DNA of 8,036 nt from CAYSPU01 sp964432995 (GTDB lineage Bacteria; Verrucomicrobiota; Verrucomicrobiia; Limisphaerales; JAHDYP01): contig CAYSPU010000262.1 of assembly GCA_964432995.1 (NCBI GenBank), positions 1-8,036 of the forward strand, in the 5' to 3' direction. The translations under genes were made by a program, and so were the position numbers. Below are positions 1-6,591 of the stretch, one piece after another. Every line of letters starts with the position of its first letter. Within the stretch, counting starts at the first letter, position 1. A model generated the notes under the pieces. That model did no database searches. It saw only the letters and a program-made list of their open reading frames with translations, and was not told the origin of the DNA.

Positions 1-300
1 AAAGCCTGGGGCCGACCAGTAAACGCTGTCATACGTCAGCAGCGCGTCGGTGGGTGGACTGGGGACCGGCGATAGCTTCGAGACAACCAACTGCCCGCCG
101 TTCACCTCCCACGTGAAGTAGTCCATGTCTCCGCCCCCTGCATAGAACTTGACGCCATCCTCGAAGTCATCGATGACGGCGGCGTTTGACACGAACGCCG
201 ACCATGCGCCGAGCGCCACCGTGGCAATCCACGCCACGGTTCGGTTGCCCCCCAACGCCCTGAATGGGGTGCGCGCGAATATGATGAGTTCTGTCTTCAT
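1..300 (-). CDS. Secreted hypothetical protein, N-terminal part (runs off left edge)
   Basis: The minus strand is open from the ATG at 300 down to base 1, giving 100 residues with no stop, so the gene continues outside the window. Residues 1-20 are a moderately basic leader (TPFRALGGNR). A hydrophobic stretch follows at about 21-37 (VAWIATVALGAWSAFV), ending in SNAA, which looks like a signal peptidase I site. The mature part begins VIDDFEDGVKF, and a 'DDFED' start followed by aromatic beta-strand-like sequence (YFTWEVNGGQLVVS) is common at the N-terminus of secreted LamG-like or carbohydrate-binding-like proteins. A purine-rich AGAGAGA lies just upstream of the ATG as a weak ribosome binding site. 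The fold is an inference from this short segment, and no enzyme activity can be assigned. Export to the periplasm or cell surface is reasonably supported. Confidence 0.65.
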   Translation of the reverse strand, partial: MKTELIIFARTPFRALGGNRTVAWIATVALGAWSAFVSNAAVIDDFEDGVKFYAGGGDMDYFTWEVNGGQLVVSKLSPVPSPPTDALLTYDSVYWSAPGF

Positions 301-896
301 ACGATTCTCTCTGATTTGGTTTCTGGCCGGCATCGTCTCGGGTTCTCTCAGTTTCCTGCACCGACCATTCCGATGGGCATGAGCCCCCTCATCAACGCGC
401 GCAGCCACCCTCTCCTCCCGCCTTTCCGCCCGCCGGCAGGTTGACTGGCTTGACGTCCCGCACCAACACCGCCAGCAGGCTCTTCGCGGGGGACCTTCCC
501 CCGACGCCAACGAGCGAACGGCCGGATGAATCGAGCGGTCCTGAGGCATGGACTGGGCCAACTCGGAGTCTGCGTTGAAGGTTCAGACGCCGGTTGGCTT
601 CGGCTCGTGGAGTTCCGGGCCTGCAAGGCGGCCACGGCGGGCACGTACCGTGAACCTCCCGCCGCCGTGTCGTCGGGGGCTAAGTCTTCATGCGCAAGAG
701 AATAGCCAACGGGCGCCCTGGCGAGGCTTCCGGACACACCTCGAGAGTCGGCTCAGGACCAGTCTGCTCGCGAGCTGCGGGTCTGAGTGGAACAAGACCG
801 CTCTCCTACTCGGTCCAACAGCGCTATTCAAGACTGCTTTTCCACCCAATTCCCACGTTCTTGAATAGGCTTTGAATGGTCTGAATAGGGACAACA

Positions 897-1031
897 GAAG
901 CGCGCAAAGAACCGCAAAGGCACGTCTCTCCCTGAGTCCCTTTTGTGCCTTCTGCGCCTTTTCGCGGCTGACAGGGGTCTCCCGGATCTCTTCGCGTCGG
1001 ATGTCGGGTCTTTGCGTTCTTTGCGGGCTTC
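897..1031. repeat. Imperfect inverted repeat with CTTTGCG/CGCAAAG arms
   Basis: The left arm (897-921) contains GCGCAAAGAACCGCAAAGGC. The right arm (1008-1031) contains CTTTGCGTTCTTTGCGGG, which matches the reverse complement of the left arm apart from two substitutions and one indel. The arms are separated by 86 bases. The interior carries further related T-rich units of about ten bases (TTTTGTGCCT, TCTGCGCCT, TTTCGCGGCT at 941-970). Similar 'AAAGAACGCAAAG' elements occur, from general knowledge, scattered in intergenic DNA of many environmental bacterial genomes; their function is not established. No transposase is present, so this is a non-coding repeat, possibly a miniature mobile element or a folded RNA. 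Confidence 0.55.
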
Positions 1032-1195
1032 TGTGAAGATCCGAGGTCCCAGTCTTCATCCGTGGGGGACCTGTAGCGCTCTCGGACGATCGGTGCCCTC
1101 CCACACGGCTTGCCAGATGAGACCCGGACGGGTCGCACCCCGGTTCGCGACTCGCCGGTGGGTCCGCCGCCCTATGTCGCGCGCACCGCGGTCAC

Positions 1196-1223
1196 GTCAC
1201 CGGTGCGGCTCCGGTGCGGTGAC
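1196..1223 (-). terminator. Possible terminator hairpin after the foldase gene
   Basis: GTCACCG (1196-1202) and CGGTGAC (1217-1223) form a perfect 7-bp stem around a 14-base loop, which can alternatively fold through CACCGG/CCGGTG. It begins five bases beyond the TAA stop of the minus-strand foldase gene, the usual place for a terminator. No run of U follows on the minus strand, so it does not match the classic intrinsic terminator. It could instead protect the 3' end of the mRNA. Confidence 0.3.
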
Positions 1224-1228
1224 CCGGC

Positions 1229-2362
1229 TTACGGCGCGGCGGCACCGACGATCACGACGTCGTTCTCCTTTTTGACCTGGTCGAGCCAGTCGGGCAAACG
1301 CATCTCGACGGCCTGGCGGAGGAGGTACTCGCGGATGTCCTTCTCGGCTTGCTCGAAGGTCGGCCGTCCGCCCGGAGTCCGTTCGAGGACCTGGACGATG
1401 TAGTATCCGATGGAGGTGGTGAGGACGTCGCTGATGGTGCCGAGCGAACTGGAGAAGAGGGCTTCCTTGAGCTCCGGCAGGACGACGCGGTTCGCGCGGG
1501 CGACGTATTCGCCCTTGTTGCGGTCGGCTTCCGGTTCCTCTGAATACTCGGCGGCCAGTTGGGCGAGGTCCTCACCGGTCTTGATGCGCTGGCGGAGCTG
1601 GGTGATGCGCTCGCGCTTGGAGCGTCGGGCGTCCTCGGAGAGCGGGCGTTGGGTCGTCGGGTCGATGGTGAACAGAACCAGGATCCGGGCGCGCGCCTGT
1701 TCCGGGCGGTCCAACCGTGCCCGGTTGGACGTCAGGAGCTGTCCGAGTCGGTTGGTGGCGTCGCGGTAGAACACGCTGTCCTTGTTGGTGACGGCCAGAC
1801 GCTCGGCCAGGGCCTGGACCTCGCGGCTGAGCAGATCCGTCCCGTGGTCATAGAAGGCGCGCACTTGCTCGTCGGTGACGGTGACCTTGGATTTGACTTC
1901 GTTTTCGATGACCCGGTCGACGAGGGCCAACTCGAGGGCGCGCTTCTCGAAGATCTCGGGCCGGCTGCCGGAGGCGAGCAGTTGTCGGCGGTAGGCGTCC
2001 TCCGATCCGGCCTGGCGCTTTCGTTCGGCGACGATTTCGTTGGCCCGTTCCTGGGCTTTGGCCTGGTCTTCCGCGGAGGCCCTCCGTGGCAGGACGTTCG
2101 CCAGGATCAACTGATCCAGGGCCTGCGTTTCCAGGCGGCGCTGTTGTGCGGCGGTGGGCGTCTCGCCGCGCGTGCCTGCGGAAACCCGCAGTTCGATGGC
2201 GCGTTCGTCCAGTTGGCTCTGCCGGATTTCGAAGGCTTTGCCGCGCACGACGACCGGGTCGGTTTCCCGTCGCGGCGCGGCGTGCTCTTCGGCCGCGTGC
2301 AACGTGGCCAGGCCTGCCCCGGCGATGGTCAGCCAACAGGAGATCATCAGGTGCGCATTCAT
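1229..2362 (-). CDS. Secreted parvulin-type (PpiC/SurA-like) peptidyl-prolyl isomerase or chaperone
   Basis: This 377-residue protein resembles the SurA/PpiC foldases that help exported proteins fold in the periplasm. The signal peptide is at about 1-24 (hydrophobic core MISCWLTIAGAGLATL, then HAA before an acidic mature start). A long charged helical region follows (about 50-190), like the chaperone arm of the family. The parvulin domain lies at about 220-330: RARILVLF strand, LAQLAAEYSEEPEADRNKGEY, LPELKEALFSSSLGTISDVL and the closing SIGYYIVQVLER. A short charged helical tail ends in VVIVGAAAP. The two histidines usually conserved in parvulins (in '..HIL' and 'GYHI') are absent: the first strand has R/I and the second has GYY, so isomerase activity is doubtful and a pure chaperone role is possible. 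The ATG at 2362 is preferred over an in-frame GTG at 2368, because AGCGGTG stands upstream of it. The gene diverges from the sensor gene at 2718. Confidence 0.85.
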   Translation of the reverse strand: MNAHLMISCWLTIAGAGLATLHAAEEHAAPRRETDPVVVRGKAFEIRQSQLDERAIELRVSAGTRGETPTAAQQRRLETQALDQLILANVLPRRASAEDQAKAQERANEIVAERKRQAGSEDAYRRQLLASGSRPEIFEKRALELALVDRVIENEVKSKVTVTDEQVRAFYDHGTDLLSREVQALAERLAVTNKDSVFYRDATNRLGQLLTSNRARLDRPEQARARILVLFTIDPTTQRPLSEDARRSKRERITQLRQRIKTGEDLAQLAAEYSEEPEADRNKGEYVARANRVVLPELKEALFSSSLGTISDVLTTSIGYYIVQVLERTPGGRPTFEQAEKDIREYLLRQAVEMRLPDWLDQVKKENDVVIVGAAAP

Positions 2363-2414
2363 AGTCACCGCTTGCCACCGGGCGCCCCGACTCGGGCGGG
2401 GCCCCGAAGCGCCG

Positions 2415-2443
2415 AGTTAATTCACCGCGTCGGGTGCGGTCAA
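2415..2443 (-). promoter_or_regulatory. Candidate sigma70-type promoter for the foldase gene
   Basis: On the minus strand TTGACC (2443-2438) is followed after 17 bases by TTAACT (2420-2415). The -35 matches consensus at five of six bases, while the -10 matches at only three. Transcription would start near 2408, leaving an untranslated leader of about 46 bases before the ATG at 2362. The leader includes a GC-rich segment able to fold (GGGGCCCCG and neighbours). The weak -10 keeps this tentative. Confidence 0.35.
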
Positions 2444-2488
2444 GGTCCATTCGCGGTTCAGAACATCCGGAGCGCGACCGGCCTGGCG

Positions 2489-2512
2489 CGCCGAAGCTTC
2501 AGCGAAGGCGGA
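2489..2512. repeat. Palindromic GAAGCTTC element
   Basis: CGCCGAAGCTTCAGCG (2489-2504) is a 16-base palindrome with one mismatched pair, centred on the perfect GAAGCTTC, and is followed by AAGGCGGA. Sequences with this 'CGAAGCTTCAGCGAAGGCGGA'-like core resemble dispersed short repeats I recall from Verrucomicrobiota-like genomes, but copy number cannot be judged from one window. It could equally be an operator site in this divergent region. Confidence 0.35.
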
Positions 2513-2586
2513 TCCCCGGTCGCAGCAGCCACGCGGGGCCGCCGTGCGCCGGTGGTTAGGAATCGCGTCCGGCAGGTGAAGCTGCT

Positions 2587-2635
2587 GCCCGCCGGGACGG
2601 CGGGCGGTCCGGCGCGGCCAGACGGTGCTGGCCGC
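2587..2635. repeat. Two tandem perfect hairpins
   Basis: GCCCGCC/GGCGGGC (2587-2593 and 2599-2605, 5-base loop) is followed eight bases later by GCGGCCAG/CTGGCCGC (2614-2621 and 2628-2635, 6-base loop). Both stems are perfect. Neither is followed by a T run, and the site lies between divergent starts, so an intrinsic terminator is unlikely. The paired hairpins may be a REP-like repeat or protein-binding dyads upstream of the sensor promoter. Confidence 0.45.
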
Positions 2636-2681
2636 ACACCGACAACCCGGGGATGCACCATTCGCGGCTCCGCGCGCGAGG

Positions 2682-2710
2682 TTGTCATCGAATCCGGCAC
2701 CGCATATAGT
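2682..2710 (+). promoter_or_regulatory. Strong sigma70-type promoter, possibly giving a leaderless mRNA
   Basis: TTGTCA (2682-2687) and TATAGT (2705-2710) each match the sigma70 consensus at five of six bases and are separated by the ideal 17 bases. The start codon of the sensor gene is at 2718, only seven bases after the -10 box, so transcription would begin at or next to the A of the ATG. If the promoter is used, the mRNA would have essentially no leader and no ribosome binding site. Confidence 0.5.
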
Positions 2711-2717
2711 GGTTGCC

Positions 2718-5700
2718 ATGTCCTGGCTCCGCCGGCTGGCCTGCCTGAGCATCGGGGGATTCCTCCTGGGAGTGCCAGCGGCTCCGACGCCGGCGCGGCC
2801 GCTCCCCTCTCCGCCGGACATTGGATTTCGCATTGACTGCTGGGAGGCGGAGGACGGGCTTCCGGAGAGTTCGGCGACGGCGATGGTCCAAACGCCGGAC
2901 GGCTATCTCTGGTTTGGGACCTTCAACGGCCTGGTGCGGTTTGACGGATTCCGATTCACCGTTTTCGATCACACCAACACGCCCGAGTTCCGGTCGGCTT
3001 TTGTGATCAACCTCCATCTCGACCGGCGGGAACGGCTCTGGGTGAGCCTGCCGGATCACATGCTGTGTCGGGAGAACTCAACCTGGCGCCGATACGGGGC
3101 GGATCACGGCTGGCCGGGCAACTACGTCCGTTCGTTTGCCGAAGACCGCGCGGGCCGCCTGTTCTGCAGCACGTTCGACGGCAAGTTGCTCCACTTTGAC
3201 AACGGGCACTTCGTGGAGATCGACCTTCCTCCCGGAGCGTCACCCGATGAGGGTTTGTTGCTGGCGGTCGACGACGAAGACGCGCTTTGGGCGCTCGAAG
3301 TCGAAGCCCCGGTTCTGGCGCGCCGGGTTGGCCAGGAGTGGGAACCGCAGCTTGCGGAAGGGGCGCCGGCGGAGAAGTGGGAGGCCATGGCCCCGGCGCG
3401 TGACGGCGCCATCTGGCTTCTGGGTTCCGGGAAGCTCTGCAAGGTGCGCCGCGGGACGGTCGTCCACGAGGTTGCCTGCCCCGGGACCGAAAACGTGTGG
3501 AGCCTGTACGAGGACTCGGCCGGCCGGGTTTGGATCGCCCAGACACGAGACGGGCTGCGCCTGGTGCAACCCGACGGAGGCATCCGGTCCTTCCACAAGG
3601 GGTATGGGTTGACCTACGATGCGGTGCGCTTCGCGTTCGAGGACCGCGAAGGGTCCATCTGGATCGGGACCAGCGGCGGGGGGCTGCTCCGGTATCGGGA
3701 ACCACGGTTTGTCAGTTACGGGGAGGCGGACGGACTGCCGGACCGCGTGGTGCGTTCGGTGAGTGTGGCGGGACCGGACCGATTGCTCGTGGCCACCTAC
3801 GGCGGCGGGCCGGTGCAGCTCCTTCAGGAACGTGTGACCTCGCTGCCTGGGATTCCCCCTCCCCCTTTGCCGCAAGCCTTGCGCTTCGCCCAGGCGATTC
3901 TCGAAGACCGCGCGGGCCAGGTCTGGATCGGCACTGCCGACGGTCTCTGGCGAATACCTCCGGGTGGCGTCGCGGAAGCCGTTCCCCCAACCCTCTGGGG
4001 CGGCAGCTCCGCCTACGCGCTGTTCGAGGACCGCGCCGGCACGGTGTGGATCGGGACTGACCGGGGCCTCGCGCGGTATGCGGACGGCGCGTTTGGCGTC
4101 CTGTCGGCCGCCGACGGGCTGCCTGCGGGATCGGTGCACGGCCTGGCCGAGGACCCGAAGCGGCCGCTGCTGTGGATCGCCGTCCGGGGCGCCGGCTTGG
4201 CCTGCTGGGAAGACGGCCGGGCGCGGCTCGTCGCCGGGAGCAGCAGCCCGCCCATCGACCGGATTGCCTCGGTCTACGTCGATGCCGCGGGAACGGTCTG
4301 GGCGGGAACGCTGGACAGCGGCTTGGTCGGGTACCGCGACGGGCGGGTCTCCAGTATCGGTCCGTCGACGGGATCCCTGCCCCGCAGCATCAACGGCATC
4401 GCCGAAGACGGCGCCGGATTCCTGTGGTTGGCCTCGAATCGCGGCGTGGTGCGCGTGGCCCTCGCGGAGTTGTACGACATCCTCGAAGGAAGACGGATTC
4501 TGGCGACGTTCGCCAGGTTCGACACCACGGATGGTTTGGCGAGCATGGAATGCGCTGGCAGCGTGACGCCCGCGGTAGCCCGCGACCTCCAGGGGAACCT
4601 CTGGTTTGCCACACTCAAGGGGCTCTCGCGGATACGGCCGGCCGACCTCCGTTTGCGGACGAACCCGCCTCCGGTACGGATCGAGTCGGTGACGCTGGAT
4701 GGCCAGCCAATTCCCGAGGCCCAGTGGCGGGGAGGGGACGGCGGTCCGCTGCAGATCGCCCCCCACAACAGACGCCTCGAGGTCCGCTACACGGCCCTGG
4801 AACTGTCGGCCGCGGAGGACACCCGTTTCTCCTACTCCGTCAACGGCGACGACGATGCCTGGGTGGATGCCGGGACGCGTCGCGTCGCCTATCTGGATCA
4901 CTTGACGCCGGGGACCTATCGGTTTCGCGTTCGGGCGCAGAACCACGACGGGGCCTGGAATCTGGAGGGGGCTGAGCTTGCCTTCCGCGTCGTGCCACCC
5001 TTCTGGCAGCGGCTCTGGTTTCGTCTCCTGTGTCTGTTCCTTGTGGTTGCTCTCACCGGAGCGGCGGTTTGGCTCTGGACCTGGGGCCGAATGCGGCAGC
5101 AGCGGGCGTGGCTGGAACGAGAGCGCAGTCTGTTGTCCCAGCAAGCGCGGATGGCGTCGGTCATCGAGAACACCACCGATTTTGTGGGGTTTGCGGACGC
5201 ACAGCGTCGGCCGCTTTTCATCAACCGCGCCGGCTTGACCATGCTGGGGCTGCCGCCCGAGGCCGACATCTCCCGGATGGACATTCTCAGCGCGTACCCG
5301 AAGTGGATTGTCGACCGACTGCTAAACGAGGCGGTGCCGGCGGCAATGCGCCACGGCGTGTGGAGGGGGGAAACCGCCATCCGGCGCGCGGACGGCACGG
5401 AGATCCCCACCTCCCAGGTGATCCTGGCGCATCGGGATGAGAACGGTCAACTCGAGTTCACCTCCACCATCATCCGGGACATCAGCACCCTCAAGGCCGC
5501 CGAGCGCGCCCTGCAGCAGTCCGAGCAACGCTTCCGTTCCGTCGTTGAATCCTGTCCCATGGGGATTCACCGGTATCGTCTCGAAGACGACGGCCGGCTG
5601 ATCTTCGAAGGGGCCAATCCCGCCGCCGATCGCATCCTGGGCGTGGACCATCTGCGGTTGCTCGGCTCCACGATTGAGCATGCTTTCCCGGCCCTCGTTT

Positions 5701-6559
5701 CCACGGAGGTCCCCGATCGCTACCGGGACGTCGCGGCCGGCGGCCAGCCCTGGAATTGCGAGCAAATCGTCTACCAGCACGGCCAGATCCACGGAGTCTT
5801 CGAGCTCTATGCGTTCCAGACCCTTCCGGGCCGATTGACCGTGATGTTCCGCGAGATCAGCGAACGCAAACGCGCCGAAGCCACCGAACTGAGCCTGCGC
5901 CGCATCGCCGAGTCCCTGAGCGCCGGCAGCAGCCTCCGGAATTTCGCCTCCGTGGTCGCCCGCGAGTGCCGCCTCCTCTTCCATTACGACGCCTTCCTGT
6001 TCCAGCACCTCGACCCGGCTACGGGCAGCCAGGTCACCTTGTATGCCGAAGACACGGCCCCGGGTGATTTGGCGCCGCAGGAAGTCACCGCTGAACCCCC
6101 GCGGCTCAGCGAAGGTCTCCTGACCGCCCTCCTGCGCGGCGAGAGCCGCCTGGTCGATCCATCCGTTGACCCCCCGCCGTCCGCCGGCGGCCCGTGGGGG
6201 TTCACCAGCCGACGCAGCCAGTGCCTCGCCTTCGCCCCGCTCCTTTGGGAGGGCAAATGCCTGGGCGTCCTCTCCATCCAAAGCTACACGCACCAGCGCT
6301 ACGGACCGCGCGACCTCGAATTGCTCGAGACGGTCGCCCGCCAGTGCGCCCCGGCCATGATGCGGCTCCAGACCGAGCTCAACCTCCGTCTCCTGAACCA
6401 GGAACTGGAGAGCAAGGTGCGCGAACGCACGGACGAACTCCAACGCATGGTGAATCTCATGGCAGGGCGGGAGATTCGCATGTCGGAACTGAAAGAGCGC
6501 CTGACCCTTCTCGAGCAGCAACTCCGGAAGGCGGGAATCCCGCCCTGGCAACCGCCCGA
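2718..6559 (+). CDS. Two-propeller periplasmic sensor with Y_Y_Y, TM, PAS, PAS, GAF and coiled coil (C-terminus in gap)
   Basis: 1280 complete codons are visible before the assembly gap. Domains in order: signal peptide (1-27, MSWLRR then LACLSIGGFLLGV); 14 'LW.GT..GL.R' propeller motifs between about 64 and 640 (for example LWFGTFNGLVRF, VWIGTDRGLARY, LWFATLKGLSRI), the number expected for two seven-bladed propellers; a Y_Y_Y immunoglobulin-like domain (about 684-757); one membrane helix (766-789); PAS (about 812-930); PAS (about 935-1055); GAF (about 1057-1215); and a coiled coil (about 1217-1275) containing VRERTDELQRMV. The first half matches the sensor part of hybrid two-component regulators known for sensing carbohydrates in the periplasm; the ligand here is unknown. 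No HisKA, ATPase, receiver or DNA-binding domain precedes the gap. The ATG at 2718 directly begins a good signal peptide; an in-frame GTG at 2625 would bury it 31 residues inside. The stop codon probably lies in the gap, but a fusion to the downstream kinase is not excluded. Confidence 0.9.
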
Positions 6560-6589
6560 NNNNNNNNNNNNNNNNNNNNNNNNNNNNNN
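6560..6589. other. Assembly gap (30 N)
   Basis: Thirty N mark unresolved sequence; the true length may differ. The upstream frame enters with codons starting at positions divisible by three, while the downstream coding frame is one base later. With exactly 30 bases a single continuous protein is therefore impossible. A gap length of 2 modulo 3, or a stop followed by a new start, would reconcile the two sides. Confidence 0.95.
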
Positions 6590-6591
6590 CC

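Larger units (their letters stand above)
301..1228. other. Long gene-poor intergenic region
   Basis: About 930 bases separate two minus-strand genes. Open frames exist on both strands, as expected for GC-rich DNA, but their products are Arg/Pro/Ser-rich, overlap one another and show no domain I recognise. Visible structure includes a 6-bp hairpin GGGGGA/TCCCCC at 488-502, a hairpin CACGGCGGG/CCCGCCGCCGTG with a 3-base bulge at 633-669, three close copies of TGAATRG at 862-889, and the inverted repeat with arms at 897-921 and 1008-1031. No tRNA, rRNA or CRISPR pattern is visible. The promoter of the gene starting at 300 must lie here, but no convincing -35/-10 pair was found upstream of it. 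Confidence 0.6.
2363..2717. other. Divergent intergenic control region
   Basis: These 355 bases separate the start codons of the minus-strand foldase and the plus-strand sensor, so both promoters should lie here. Candidate promoters face outward at 2415-2443 (minus) and 2682-2710 (plus). Between them are a palindrome around GAAGCTTC and two consecutive perfect hairpins. Open frames crossing the region on either strand give low-complexity Arg/Ala/Pro products without recognisable domains, and they overlap the start of the sensor gene, so I do not call a gene. Confidence 0.6.

Noticed and set aside
348..737. 129-codon minus-strand frame in the gene-poor region
   Set aside because: Low-complexity Arg/Ala/Pro/Ser composition, overlap with several other open frames and no domain; not enough to call a gene.
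897..1031. CRISPR array or insertion sequence
   Set aside because: The repeat has only two inverted arms and no regularly spaced direct repeats, cas genes or transposase.
688..1138. Overlapping minus-strand frames across the CTTTGCG repeat
   Set aside because: Their apparent peptides (such as SREKAQKAQKG) come from the repeat DNA itself, a known source of false small-protein calls.
2587..2605. Hairpin as an intrinsic terminator
   Set aside because: It has no T run on either side and lies between divergent genes, where no transcript is expected to end.
2417..2833. 138-codon minus-strand frame in the divergent region
   Set aside because: It overlaps the sensor's signal peptide codons and spans hairpins and the palindrome; the product has no domain.
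1559..2836. 425-codon open frame on the plus strand opposite the foldase gene
   Set aside because: It lies antisense to a clear parvulin protein, gives no recognisable domain, and continues through the divergent control region into the sensor start. This is a usual by-product of GC-rich coding DNA.
3240..5144. 634-codon open frame on the minus strand
   Set aside because: It is a shadow of the propeller/Y_Y_Y coding sequence. The product is Arg/Gly/Pro-rich without domains, whereas the plus strand has regular blade motifs throughout.
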